NCBI GenBank assembly: GCA_038121105.1
Contig: JAYONB010000003.1
Coordinates: forward strand, 186,001 to 250,000
Reading direction: 5' to 3'
Length of the DNA: 64,000 nucleotides
DNA from: CALJDF01 sp038121105
GTDB lineage: Bacteria > Pseudomonadota > Alphaproteobacteria > SHVP01
Below the pieces are notes generated by a model. That model searched no databases. It was not told where the DNA came from and saw only the letters and a program-made list of their open reading frames with translations. Positions 18,274 to 27,655 of this stretch are shown piece after piece (positions within the stretch are counted from its first letter, which is position 1; the number at the start of each line of letters is the position of its first letter). Made by a program: the position numbers and the translations under genes.

Positions 18274-19181
18274 GGCGACGCGGTGTCGCGTTCGGTCTCG
18301 GATTTCTTGTCGAAGTCGACCTCGCCGCCTTCGCCCTCTCGGGTGCGGAACACAATAATGGCCACGCCGATCAACGTCAGCGCCCCGCCCAACGCGATTT
18401 GCGAGGACAGCACATCGCCGTAGACGACGATGCCCGAGCCGATCCCGAACACCGGCAACAAAAGCATGAGCGGGGCCACGGTACTGACGGGATAACGCCG
18501 CAACAGGTAGTACCAGCCGGCGTGGAACAGCGTGCCGACGAAGATCGTGTAGACGAAGCCGTACCAGGCCAACGCACTGGCATCGGGGACGTCCGCCCAG
18601 CGATCGAATTCGAAGATGAGAGACAACGCGAGCATCTGGGGAGCGGCAAGGAAGGACAGCCAGAACTGAAGTTGAAAAACCGTGATGCCGTTGAGTTTGC
18701 GCATGAACAACGACGAGACCGACAACGACATCGCCGACAACGTGACGAACATCATCGCGTCGAGCTGCCGGAAGGCCGCGGGATCGAACCCCATCACGAC
18801 CACGCCACCAAAGGCGATAGCAATGGCGACGCTGCGAACCCAACCGATCCGTTCGCCGAGAAAGATGATCCCGAGAATGGTCGAGAACGGTACGTAAAGC
18901 TGGTTGGTGATCGCCATCGTTGAGACGTCCTCGGAGATGCTCAGCGACTTGAACATGAAGCCGAATTGCATCACGCCGAGCGTGACCGCGACCAGAAATA
19001 CGTTGAGCATTTGCCCTTTGAACACACGCGCGAACGGCGCCAGCGCGACGGACAAGATCGCAAAGCGCATCGCCACCGTGAGAAACGGCGGCAGGGTATC
19101 GACGGCGATCTTAGAAGCGACCCAGTTCGTACCGGCCGCTGCCGCCATCGTCAGGGCAAAAAGGAGATGTTGGGGGCGCAT
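18270..19181 (-). CDS. EamA/DMT family transporter A
   Basis: Second EamA-type exporter (303 aa), clearly related to its downstream neighbour: both have FxxxLGERIG in the middle and a VYGD segment near the end (FGIGSGIVVYGD here, FFGVTVYGD there). Ten hydrophobic segments; a charged, Glu-rich cytoplasmic C-terminal tail (about residues 280-303) is extra compared with the neighbour. It starts 6 nt after the djlA-like gene. Substrate not predictable. Confidence 0.88.
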   Translation of the reverse strand: MRPQHLLFALTMAAAAGTNWVASKIAVDTLPPFLTVAMRFAILSVALAPFARVFKGQMLNVFLVAVTLGVMQFGFMFKSLSISEDVSTMAITNQLYVPFSTILGIIFLGERIGWVRSVAIAIAFGGVVVMGFDPAAFRQLDAMMFVTLSAMSLSVSSLFMRKLNGITVFQLQFWLSFLAAPQMLALSLIFEFDRWADVPDASALAWYGFVYTIFVGTLFHAGWYYLLRRYPVSTVAPLMLLLPVFGIGSGIVVYGDVLSSQIALGGALTLIGVAIIVFRTREGEGGEVDFDKKSETERDTASP

Positions 19182-19187
19182 CGCGGT

Positions 19188-19919
19188 CTACGCCAAGCCA
19201 CGCTCTTTTTCGATGCGGTCGTAGGCGACGTTGATCGCGGCTAGCTTGTCGTTGGCCACTTGCACGAACTCCTCCGGCACGCCTTGCGCGATGAGGGCGT
19301 CGGGATGATGCTCGCGAATGAGTCGGCGATAGACTTTCTTAATATCGTCGTTGGACGCGTCGCGCGAAATGCCGAGCACCTGATAAGGGTCGGCCTGGTC
19401 CGGCCCGAGATGGGCTTCTTTGATCCGCGCGAACTCGTTCGCGTCGAACCCGAAAATTCGCGAGACGTTTTCGAGGTACTCGAGTTCGGCCGGGTGCATG
19501 ATGTTGTCGGCCTTGGCGATGTGAAACAAGCCGTCGACCAGATCCTCGAGGACCCGGGGGTTTTCTTTGAAGAGCCCAGCGATTTGGTGGGCGTATATCT
19601 CGTAGCCTCGGGCATCCTTGCGGGCGAGATCGAACACCCGCGCGACGTTCTTCATTTCGTCCGGCGGGATTTGAAAGACTTCTTTGAAGGCCTGTACTTC
19701 GTCGGCGGTGACCTGGCCGTCGGCCTTCGCCATTTTGGCGCCCAGGGCAATGACCCCGATGGTAAAGGCGATCTGCTTGGTGGCGTCACCGCCCTCCTCG
19801 TCGCCCCGGGCCCGGTGTCGGTCGTAGACATGGCCGGCCAGCCCGCCGACCAACGCACCAATAGGCCCGCCCACCGCGAACCCGGTGGTTGCCCCGATGA
19901 TTTTGCCCCAAATGCTCAT
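19188..19919 (-). CDS. DjlA-like co-chaperone (TerB + J domain)
   Basis: Protein of 243 aa with a Gly-rich N-terminal hydrophobic segment (about residues 5-28), a TerB-like helical domain (about 50-165) and a C-terminal J domain (about 175-240) with the HPD motif in REHHPDA. J domains stimulate DnaK ATPase; E. coli DjlA has the same order (membrane segment, TerB, J domain). Start ATG 19919 (MSIWGKIIG) gives the DjlA-like N-terminus; a start 60 nt upstream is possible. First gene of a minus-strand run ending at the amidase. Confidence 0.88.
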   Translation of the reverse strand: MSIWGKIIGATTGFAVGGPIGALVGGLAGHVYDRHRARGDEEGGDATKQIAFTIGVIALGAKMAKADGQVTADEVQAFKEVFQIPPDEMKNVARVFDLARKDARGYEIYAHQIAGLFKENPRVLEDLVDGLFHIAKADNIMHPAELEYLENVSRIFGFDANEFARIKEAHLGPDQADPYQVLGISRDASNDDIKKVYRRLIREHHPDALIAQGVPEEFVQVANDKLAAINVAYDRIEKERGLA

Positions 19920-20025
19920 GAACTGGCTCCGTGGCGAACCTACCGCGCGGACCGGGGTTGTACCAGTCATGCCCCCCAAGTTGCCTCGCTAGGCCGATGC
20001 GGAACGATATGTTATCGAAACCGCC

Positions 20026-23000
20026 ATGGATGCGGGGTGGCAGTTCTGGATCGACCGTGGCGGCACGTTCACCGACGTCGTGGCGCGCGCGCCCGACGGG
20101 TCTTTGCAAGCCCGTAAGCTGCTGTCCGAGAACCCCGAGCACTACCGCGACGCCGCCCTTCAGGGCATTCGCGAGACGCTCGGCGTGGAGACCAACGATC
20201 CGATACCGGCCGAGCGCATCGCTTCGGTGAAAATGGGCACGACAGTGGCGACCAACGCGCTGCTGGAGCGCAAGGGCGACCGCACCGTGCTGGTCATCAC
20301 CGAAGGGTTGGGGGATGCGCTGCGCATCGGCTACCAGAACCGGCCCAAGCTGTTCGTACGGCACATTGAACTCCCGGAAATGCTGTACGAGCGCGTGATC
20401 GAAGCACCGGAGCGTTTGCTCGCCGACGGGACCGTTCGCAAGGAACTCGACGAGGAGACAGTGCACCGCGATCTGCAGGCGGCGTTCGACGCGGGCATTC
20501 GCGCGGCCGCCGTGATTTTGATGCACGGCTATCGCTACCCCGCGCACGAAGCGCGCATCGGCGCCATCGCCCGCGAGATCGGCTTTACGCAGGTATCGGT
20601 CTCGCACGAGGTCAGTCCGTTGATGAAACTGGTGAGCCGCGGCGACACCACGGTGGTGGACGCTTATCTGTCGCCGATCCTTCGGCGCTACATCGATGGT
20701 CTCGCCGGCGAACTTGGCGGCACGCGGTTGATGTTCATGCAGTCGAGCGGCGGGTTGGCGCGTGCGGACTTTTTTCAAGGCAAGGACTCGATCCTGTCGG
20801 GTCCGGCCGGTGGCGTGGTCGGTGCGGTGCGCACCAGCGAGCGTGCCGGATTGCCACGCATCATCGGCTTCGACATGGGTGGAACCTCGACCGACGTGTC
20901 GCACTACGACGGCGAATTCGAACGCGCCTTCGAGACCGAGGTCGCCGGGGTCCGCATGCGGGCGCCGATGATGGCGATCCATACCGTAGCCGCGGGCGGC
21001 GGTTCGATCCTGCATTTCGACGGCTCGCGCTATCGCGTGGGGCCGGATTCGGCCGGCGCCAATCCCGGCCCGGCGTGTTATCGCCGCGGCGGGCCCCTGA
21101 CGGTGACCGACGCCAATGTCTGCGTCGGCAAGCTGCAGCCCGATTCGTTCCCCGCAGTGTTCGGCCCGAATGCGGACCAACCCCTCGACGCCGAGGTCGT
21201 CCGCCAGCGTTTCGAAGACTTGGCAAAGGAAATCGAAGCGGCGACCGGCGACAAACGCTCGGCCCAAGAAGTCGCGAACGGATTCATCGCGATCGCGGTC
21301 GAAAACATGGCCAATGCGATCAAGAAGATCTCCATCCAACGCGGCTATGACGTGACCGATTACACGTTGTGCTGTTTTGGCGGCGCCGGTGCGCAGCATG
21401 CCTGCCTCGTAGCCGACGCCCTGGGCATGACCAAGGTGATCATTCACCCGCTCGCAGGTTTGCTGTCGGCCTACGGCATGGGCCTCGCGGATACGACGAC
21501 GATGCGCGAACGCGCCGTCGAGGCGGTACTCGACGACGACCAAGTCGCTGCTCTGGGCACGACCGTCGCCGAACTCGAAAAAGAAGCCTTGGCCGAACTC
21601 GCCGGCCAGGCCATTGCTGCCGATCGCATCGATGTGCTGCGCAAAGTGCATTTGCGCTACGAGGGCAGCGATACGCCACTGATCGTCGATTTCGACGATG
21701 CCGCCGGGATGCGCGCCCAGTTCGAAACGGTCCATCGCCAGCGCTTTGGCTTTGCCGCGCCGGACAAGCCGCTGATCGTCGAAGCTGTGGCCGTCGAGGG
21801 GCGCGGCCGCGCCGAAGACAGCAAGGCGTTCTTGCAAGATGCGGTGGCCGAGGCAGGCCCCCTTCCCGCGCCCGGCAGCACCGTGACCGTACACACCACC
21901 GAAGGCACGCTCGATACCCCGATCTATGAGCGCGCGCACGTGCCCGCCGATACGCCGGTGCCGGGGCCGGCCATCATCACCGAACCCAATTCGACCATCG
22001 TGATCGAACCGGGCTGGCAAGCGGTGTTGAACGACCGGGCCGAGTTGTTGCTGACCCGTGTCGTCGCCAAAGAACGCGCGCATGCGATCGGTACGGCGGT
22101 CGACCCGGTGATGCTTGAGATCTTCAACAACCTGTTTATGTCGATCGCCGAGCAGATGGGATCGACGCTGCAGAACACCGCGTCGTCGGTGAACATCAAG
22201 GAGCGATTGGACTTTTCCTGCGCCGTGTTCGATGCGACCGGCAACCTCGTCGCCAACGCGCCGCACATGCCGGTGCATCTCGGCTCGATGAGCGAGAGTA
22301 TTAAGACAGTGATCCGAGAGCGCGGCGATACCATCAAGCGAGGCGACGTCTACGTGCTGAACGCCCCCTACAACGGCGGCACCCATTTGCCGGACGTAAC
22401 GGTGATTACGCCGGTATTCGACGAAGACACCGGCGCCTTGCTGTTCTTTACCGGCAGCCGCGGGCACCAAGCCGACATCGGCGGCATCTCGCCGGGATCG
22501 ATGCCACCCGATTCCACGACGATCGATCAAGAAGGCATTCTAATCGACAACTTCACGCTGGTGGACGGCGGCCACCTGCGCGAAGCCGAAATGCTCGATC
22601 TGCTGAAATCCGGCCCCTACCCCGCGCGCAACCCGGCCCAGAACATGGCCGACCTGAAGGCCCAGGTCGCGGCTTGCGAAAAAGGCGTCCAGGAACTGCG
22701 GCGGATGGTCGATCACTTCGGACTCGATGTGGTGCAGGCCTATATGGGCCATGTGCAGGACAACGCCGAAGAATCCGTGCGCCGCGTCATCGACCGGCTG
22801 CACGACGGGCGCTTCGTCTATCCGTTCGACGATGGGTTCGAGTTGCGCGTGTCGATCACGGTCAACCATGAGGCGCGATCGCTAAAGATCGACTTCACCG
22901 GCACCTCCGGGCAGCACCCCGGCAACTACAACGCGCCGCGCGCGGTAACCATGGCGGCGGTGCTGTACGTGTTTCGCATGTTGGTCGACGACGACATCCC

Positions 23001-23655
23001 GCTGAACCAGGGTTGTCTGAAGCCGATCGAGATCATTATTCCCGACGGCTCGATGCTGGACTCCAGTTATCCGGCAGCGGTCGTGGCGGGCAATGTCGAG
23101 ACCTCGCAAAACCTGACCGATACGTTGATCGGCGCGCTGGGCGTGATGGGCGCAGCGCAAGGAACGATGAACAACTTCACGTTCGGCAACGCCCGTTACC
23201 AATATTACGAAACCGTCTCCGGCGGCTCCGGCGCGGGGCCGGGGTTCGACGGTACGGCCGCGGTACAGGTGCACATGACCAACACCCGGCTGACCGACCC
23301 GGAGGTTCTCGAATGGCGCTACCCGGTAATGCTGGACAGCCACCGCATCCGGCGCGGCTCGGGCGGCCCCGGGCAGTGGACCGGCGGCGACGGCACGATC
23401 CGGCGCATTCGTTTCCTCGAGCCGATGACCGCAGGCGTTCTCGCCAGCCATCGCGTGGTGCCGCCGTTCGGCGCGGCCGGCGGCGAGCCCGGCCAATGCG
23501 GACGCAACTGGGTCGAGCGCGCCGACGGCACGCGCGACGAAAGTCAGTCCGGGCGCTGGGAAGTCGAGATGAACGCCGAAGATGTTTTTGTCATCCAAAC
23601 CCCGACCGGTGGAGGCTTCGGACCGGTTGCCAAACGCGCCGAGGCCGCCGAGTAA
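20026..23655 (+). CDS. Fused hydantoinase/5-oxoprolinase (HyuA-HyuB)
   Basis: ATP-dependent amidohydrolase of the OPLAH type (1209 aa), with HyuA in the first ~690 residues and HyuB in the rest, fused as in eukaryotic 5-oxoprolinase. HyuA marks: DRGGTFTDVVAR at the N-terminus and the ASKHA-type GFDMGGTSTDV loop (near residue 285). HyuB marks: NLVANAPHMPVHLGSMSES and NAPYNGGTHLPDVT, with GGSGAGPGFDG late. The likely reaction is ATP-driven opening of 5-oxoproline to glutamate or of a hydantoin. Divergent from djlA with 106 bp between; CGATA-N3-TATCG at 20005-20017 is a small dyad in that gap. Confidence 0.9.
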   Translation: MDAGWQFWIDRGGTFTDVVARAPDGSLQARKLLSENPEHYRDAALQGIRETLGVETNDPIPAERIASVKMGTTVATNALLERKGDRTVLVITEGLGDALRIGYQNRPKLFVRHIELPEMLYERVIEAPERLLADGTVRKELDEETVHRDLQAAFDAGIRAAAVILMHGYRYPAHEARIGAIAREIGFTQVSVSHEVSPLMKLVSRGDTTVVDAYLSPILRRYIDGLAGELGGTRLMFMQSSGGLARADFFQGKDSILSGPAGGVVGAVRTSERAGLPRIIGFDMGGTSTDVSHYDGEFERAFETEVAGVRMRAPMMAIHTVAAGGGSILHFDGSRYRVGPDSAGANPGPACYRRGGPLTVTDANVCVGKLQPDSFPAVFGPNADQPLDAEVVRQRFEDLAKEIEAATGDKRSAQEVANGFIAIAVENMANAIKKISIQRGYDVTDYTLCCFGGAGAQHACLVADALGMTKVIIHPLAGLLSAYGMGLADTTTMRERAVEAVLDDDQVAALGTTVAELEKEALAELAGQAIAADRIDVLRKVHLRYEGSDTPLIVDFDDAAGMRAQFETVHRQRFGFAAPDKPLIVEAVAVEGRGRAEDSKAFLQDAVAEAGPLPAPGSTVTVHTTEGTLDTPIYERAHVPADTPVPGPAIITEPNSTIVIEPGWQAVLNDRAELLLTRVVAKERAHAIGTAVDPVMLEIFNNLFMSIAEQMGSTLQNTASSVNIKERLDFSCAVFDATGNLVANAPHMPVHLGSMSESIKTVIRERGDTIKRGDVYVLNAPYNGGTHLPDVTVITPVFDEDTGALLFFTGSRGHQADIGGISPGSMPPDSTTIDQEGILIDNFTLVDGGHLREAEMLDLLKSGPYPARNPAQNMADLKAQVAACEKGVQELRRMVDHFGLDVVQAYMGHVQDNAEESVRRVIDRLHDGRFVYPFDDGFELRVSITVNHEARSLKIDFTGTSGQHPGNYNAPRAVTMAAVLYVFRMLVDDDIPLNQGCLKPIEIIIPDGSMLDSSYPAAVVAGNVETSQNLTDTLIGALGVMGAAQGTMNNFTFGNARYQYYETVSGGSGAGPGFDGTAAVQVHMTNTRLTDPEVLEWRYPVMLDSHRIRRGSGGPGQWTGGDGTIRRIRFLEPMTAGVLASHRVVPPFGAAGGEPGQCGRNWVERADGTRDESQSGRWEVEMNAEDVFVIQTPTGGGFGPVAKRAEAAE

Positions 23656-23658
23656 ACC

Positions 23659-24636
23659 GTGTACGACCTATCCGTCCTGCCGGTGCCGCTGCAGGATCGT
23701 TTCCTACAGCACGAGGACTGGCGCTGGGGATATTTCACCAACGCCGACGGCAAGCGTCTGCGCACCGGTTGGGCCGACCCGAGGCCGCGTTCGACCGTGC
23801 GCGCCACCGCGATTACCCTGCCCGGCTTTGGCGGCTTCGCCGAACAGTGGTTCGAGTTGTTCACCGACCTGCTCGATCGTGGCATCGCCATCCGGCATCT
23901 CGATTGGAACGGTCAGGGTGGTTCGGACCGTTACCTCGACAACAGCCACAAGATGCATTCGCTAGGGTACGGACGCGACGTACGCGACCTTCATGCCTTC
24001 ATCGATCAATTCATCGAGGTGAACCACGACCGCCCGGTGTTTTTATTGGCCCATTCGATGGGCGCGCATATCGCGATGCGCTATTTGTCCGAACGGCCCG
24101 ATGCCGTGGCGGGGGCGTTCCTGACGGCTCCGATGCTGGCCATCCACGCCGAAAAGGCGCCGCCCGCCGTGGTGGCTCAGGTGGCGCGTTTGATGACCGC
24201 CTTGGGTTTCGGCGAGCGCTACCTGTTAGGCCACGAGGACTGGTGGTTTCGCGAGCACTACGCGGTCGAAGAAAGCCGACTATCGCAGGACGCAGTGCGT
24301 TACCGCGTGGCGCAACTCTACTACCGGCTCGAGCCCAGTTTGCGGATCGGCGGCGGCACCTGGCGATGGTTGCACGAGTCCTTCAGGTCGATCGATAAGT
24401 TGAAACGCCCGCGTGTCTTGCGGGAAATCCGCACGCCGATCCATATCGCCTCGGCCGGCCGGGACGTGATCGTCGACAATCGCGCACATGCGCGCGCCGC
24501 GCGCTATTTGCCGGACTGCGCCGTGACGCACTACGCCGACGCCAAGCACGATATTTGGATGGAGACCGACGCGATTCGCGAACCGCTGTTGGCGACGCTC
24601 GATCAGTTCCTGGCCGACAAGGTTGGCGTCCGCTAG
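23659..24636 (+). CDS. Alpha/beta hydrolase (lysophospholipase-like), cytoplasmic
   Basis: Serine hydrolase of the Hydrolase_4/monoacylglycerol lipase type (325 aa). Nucleophile elbow AHSMGAH, HLDWNGQGGSDRY loop before it, acid in SAGRDVIVDN, and histidine in DAKHDIW near the C-terminus. GTG start 3 nt after the hydantoinase stop, so probably in one operon. No signal peptide. It is a paralogue of the hydrolase at 25994, which is exported. Its stop shares CTAG with the convergent MmgE/PrpD gene. Confidence 0.87.
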   Translation: MYDLSVLPVPLQDRFLQHEDWRWGYFTNADGKRLRTGWADPRPRSTVRATAITLPGFGGFAEQWFELFTDLLDRGIAIRHLDWNGQGGSDRYLDNSHKMHSLGYGRDVRDLHAFIDQFIEVNHDRPVFLLAHSMGAHIAMRYLSERPDAVAGAFLTAPMLAIHAEKAPPAVVAQVARLMTALGFGERYLLGHEDWWFREHYAVEESRLSQDAVRYRVAQLYYRLEPSLRIGGGTWRWLHESFRSIDKLKRPRVLREIRTPIHIASAGRDVIVDNRAHARAARYLPDCAVTHYADAKHDIWMETDAIREPLLATLDQFLADKVGVR

Positions 24637-25976
24637 TCGCCGCTAAGGACGCGCGATAGCGGACGGCTGAGGGGCGCATCCAGAATTCGGCGCGCCAAAT
24701 CGGACGCGGCCCCGGCACCAAGCCGAGGGGTGGCCAATTGCAGGAACTTGGCCATCAGGGCATCGCGCCCCATCGGTTGATCCGGGTCGCCCTCGACGCG
24801 GTCGACCGACAGGTTGGTTTCTTGTCCGTTTCTGACAATGGTCAACGTCGCCCCGCGACCGGTGTCGAACGCGCCGGTTTCTTCCACAACGATCAGCGCT
24901 TCGAGGCGGTTGATCTCGGGATCGCACAGGGCGGCGGCGTCATAGGCTTCCGGACCAAGGCCGCCACGCGCCAAGGCATGCGCAAGCCCGTAAGTCAGAC
25001 TGAACTGCGCTTGGATCGCGGTGGTGGGCGCGCGATTGCCGCAATATGTCATCGCCTCGGGATAGGTTTGCAACCCGATCGCGGTGATCGCTTCGGTGTC
25101 GGTCCCGAATTCCGCGCGCCAATCCAGCGCGGCTTGGGCGCCGTAGTGGACGTGACGCACGGCGGCGAACGCTTTGAAGTAGCCCTGCAATACGAGCCAA
25201 ATACCGGGCGGCGTCAACGCCACGGCCTTTGTCGGATCGAAGGTAAGCGCCGCGGCCTCGCCGAGCGCCTGTTGGGGTGCGGTGACGCCGGCTGCCAACG
25301 CCAGTGCCGCTTCGATGCCACGCGACACGGCTTGCGCCGCGTAAAGATTGCGGGTGGTCGCGCCCTCGCGCGCCGGCGCATACAGGCTCGCCGGGATGAG
25401 GCAGGCGGCCGCCTCCACAGCCGTCGCGAGGTGGTCTCGGTCGCGGGCATGCAGCACGGCGGCGGCCGCGGCGGCGGCGACCACCGTGCCCCAGGTCCCG
25501 TCGACATGCATCCCGGCACGAATCCGCCAAGCCGCACCAAGCCGCGCGCCGACCTCGTACCCGACGACCAGCGAATCCAGGGCATCGACCAAACGGGCGT
25601 CGGTCTCGAGGGCGACGGCCACGGCGGCCGGCACGGCATGAAGCCCGGGGCGGCCATGCGCCGAGGCCAGTCCCTCGCAGGCTTCGTCCCAACACGCCGC
25701 AAGCGCCATCGCCTGGCCCAGATGACTAGCCGACAGCCCGGGTGGGAAACCGGGACAGGGCGGGGCTTGTCCCGACGCGAGGCGCATGACGTACGCGCCC
25801 ACTTCATCGCGCCCTAAGCCCGCAAGCGCACAGCCCAAGGTATCGAGCAGCAAGAGCCGCGCGCGATCGGCGACCGCCGGGTCCGCCGTGGGTGGCGTTT
25901 CCGCGAGCCACCCGAGGACCGCGCGCAGCTGCGCATCATGTTGGGCGAAATTCGAGGCTTGTGATTGGGACGACAC
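24633..25976 (-). CDS. MmgE/PrpD family protein
   Basis: Member (447 aa) of the 2-methylcitrate dehydratase/cis-aconitate decarboxylase family. The N-terminal all-helical domain has LLLLDTLGCALAG, VAGMHVDGTWGTV-like contacts around residue 150, and the C-terminal lid domain begins near residue 270. The family includes dehydratases and decarboxylases of tricarboxylic acids, so the substrate is not fixed. The GTG start at 25976 lies only 17 bp from the start of the divergent hydrolase gene. A second family member is at 58770. Confidence 0.85.
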   Translation of the reverse strand: MSSQSQASNFAQHDAQLRAVLGWLAETPPTADPAVADRARLLLLDTLGCALAGLGRDEVGAYVMRLASGQAPPCPGFPPGLSASHLGQAMALAACWDEACEGLASAHGRPGLHAVPAAVAVALETDARLVDALDSLVVGYEVGARLGAAWRIRAGMHVDGTWGTVVAAAAAAAVLHARDRDHLATAVEAAACLIPASLYAPAREGATTRNLYAAQAVSRGIEAALALAAGVTAPQQALGEAAALTFDPTKAVALTPPGIWLVLQGYFKAFAAVRHVHYGAQAALDWRAEFGTDTEAITAIGLQTYPEAMTYCGNRAPTTAIQAQFSLTYGLAHALARGGLGPEAYDAAALCDPEINRLEALIVVEETGAFDTGRGATLTIVRNGQETNLSVDRVEGDPDQPMGRDALMAKFLQLATPRLGAGAASDLARRILDAPLSRPLSRVLSGD

Positions 25977-25993
25977 CGCATGATGATCGTGGG

Positions 25994-27010
25994 ATGAGGA
26001 CGCTTCAGCAAGTCTTGGTCTTGGCTTTTGTCGTCGTCGCGGTCGTTCTTGGCCCGGTCGCGAGTGCCCAAGACGGAATCCCCGAGCGATTCACACAGCC
26101 CGAGGGCTGGCAATGGGGACGATTCACAAACGCCGAAGGCGCGGCCATCCGGTTCGGCTATTTGCGGGCCGACAACCCGCGCGCCGTGGCGGTGGTGGTG
26201 ACGGGCTTCCGCGAATTCGGCGAAAAATACTTCGAGGTGGTGCGCGACCTGCACGAACGCGGCTTCGACGTGTGGCAGATGGATTGGCGTGGCCAGGGGG
26301 GATCGGACCACTACCTGCCCGATACCGAAAAGACCTGGTACCAGGGTTACGATCGGGACGCCGACGACCTGCAGCAATTCGCAACCGAGATCGTCGAGCG
26401 CCGCGACGGCGTACCGACCTTCGTGGTCGCCCATTCGATGGGCGGGCACATCGCGCTGCGCTACCTGCGAAACCATGCAGGCACGTTTGATTTCGCGGTG
26501 ATGACGGCGCCGATGCTGCGCATCAACACCGGCGGGATTCCCAAGTGGGTAGCCAAGCCGCTGGCCTGGGGCGGCAACATCGTCAATGCCGAGGCGTATA
26601 TCATCGGCGGCACCCCGTGGGCGTACGATCCGGATTTTGCGGTCGAAGACAGTTCGGTATCGCAAGACCCCGCGCGCTATCGGGTGGGCCAGGAATACAT
26701 GCGGCTGAACCCGAACCTGAGATTGGGTAGTGCGACCTACGGGTGGATCCGCAACGCCTTTCGCGAGATCGCCGAACTGAACGAAGAAAGCTATCTAAGC
26801 GCGATCGAGACGCCGGTGCTGATCGCCTCGCCGCGCAACGATCAAATCGTGCTGCCCGAGGCGCACGACCGAGCCTGTCCGTTGATGCAAGCTTGCGAAC
26901 TGTTTCCCATTCCAGATGCCAAGCACGAGGTGTGGATGGAACGGGACGACTTCCGCGACCCGTGGTGGGCACGCGTCGATGCGTTTATCGAAGAGCAGCT
27001 AACGCGCTAG
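25994..27010 (+). CDS. Secreted alpha/beta hydrolase (lysophospholipase-like)
   Basis: Protein of 338 aa with a signal peptide (hydrophobic core VLVLAFVVVAVVLG, cleavage after VASA-Q, about residue 24). The serine-hydrolase core includes the MDWRGQGGSDHY loop, nucleophile elbow AHSMGGH, acid around SPRNDQIV, and histidine in DAKHEVW. It is a paralogue of the cytoplasmic enzyme at 23659 (shared W-W-FTNA-G start and DAKH end). Probably acts in the periplasm or outside. The stop shares CTAG with the convergent phhB. Confidence 0.87.
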   Translation: MRTLQQVLVLAFVVVAVVLGPVASAQDGIPERFTQPEGWQWGRFTNAEGAAIRFGYLRADNPRAVAVVVTGFREFGEKYFEVVRDLHERGFDVWQMDWRGQGGSDHYLPDTEKTWYQGYDRDADDLQQFATEIVERRDGVPTFVVAHSMGGHIALRYLRNHAGTFDFAVMTAPMLRINTGGIPKWVAKPLAWGGNIVNAEAYIIGGTPWAYDPDFAVEDSSVSQDPARYRVGQEYMRLNPNLRLGSATYGWIRNAFREIAELNEESYLSAIETPVLIASPRNDQIVLPEAHDRACPLMQACELFPIPDAKHEVWMERDDFRDPWWARVDAFIEEQLTR

Positions 27011-27342
27011 GCCGCCGAGGCGATCGCATCGATCTTGGCCGCCATGATGAAATCGTTTTCGTGCAGGCCCTTGATCTTGTGGGTGTACAGCTCGACGGTG
27101 GCATAGCCCCAACCGAACGCGATGTCGGGGTGATGCCCCTCTTCTTCCGCGAGCGCACCCACCTTGTTGACGAAATCCAACGCCGCGACAAAGTCGCCGA
27201 ACCGGAAGGCGCGTTCGATTCGGGTCGCGCTATGCGTGAGGGTCCATTCGGGGACTTCGCGCGCGAAAACATGCGCTTCGTTTTCGGTGAGCGGGGGAAT
27301 GCCGCCGCGGCACGGCACGCAGGTTTTTTCGGTCAACGCCAT
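27007..27342 (-). CDS. phhB: Pterin-4-alpha-carbinolamine dehydratase
   Basis: Small enzyme (111 aa) that dehydrates 4a-hydroxytetrahydrobiopterin, the product of aromatic amino acid hydroxylases. The family core EEEGHHPDIAFGWGYATVE with its histidine pair, and the later THKIKGLHENDFIMAAKID, are intact. An N-terminal ~20-residue cysteine-containing extension (CVPCRGG) is common in bacterial members. No phenylalanine hydroxylase is in the window. Confidence 0.93.
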   Translation of the reverse strand: MALTEKTCVPCRGGIPPLTENEAHVFAREVPEWTLTHSATRIERAFRFGDFVAALDFVNKVGALAEEEGHHPDIAFGWGYATVELYTHKIKGLHENDFIMAAKIDAIASAA

Positions 27343-27358
27343 GACGAATCAGTCTCCT

Positions 27359-27655
27359 TTATGCGCCGGGTGGAACGCCCTCGACGCCGACCACCCGACC
27401 GGTCGAATGTTTATGCCGAATGCCGACGATCCTTCGATAGTCGGGATCGTTCCAGAAGGATTCAAGGGCGTCCATGTCCGGGAATTCCATCACGGCAAGG
27501 CGGCCAGCCCATTCGCCCTCAAGCGCCTTGGTGGCGCCGCCCCGGATAATGAATTTGCCGCCGTGGCGCGCGACCAACCCTGGGGTCTGCGCGGTGTATT
27601 CGGCATAAGCCTCGGCGTTCTGGACCTCGATTTCGGCAATCAGGTAGGCGCTCAT
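27359..27655 (-). CDS. DUF1330 family protein
   Basis: Small protein (98 aa) of the dimeric alpha-beta barrel superfamily, DUF1330 type: MSAYLIAEIEVQNAEAY start, HGGKFIIRGG in the middle, and MEFPDMDALESFWNDPDY in the second half. Molecular role unknown. The start overlaps the GFA gene stop by 3 bases, so the two are co-expressed. Confidence 0.88.
   Translation of the reverse strand: MSAYLIAEIEVQNAEAYAEYTAQTPGLVARHGGKFIIRGGATKALEGEWAGRLAVMEFPDMDALESFWNDPDYRRIVGIRHKHSTGRVVGVEGVPPGA

Noticed and set aside
19786..22530. Very long open frame antisense to the hydantoinase gene
   Set aside because: A GC-rich codon shadow: no start context or recognisable domain, His/Arg-rich composition, while the sense frame has full family motifs. 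The same holds for long antisense frames in murC, murE, ettA and the peptide-binding protein gene.
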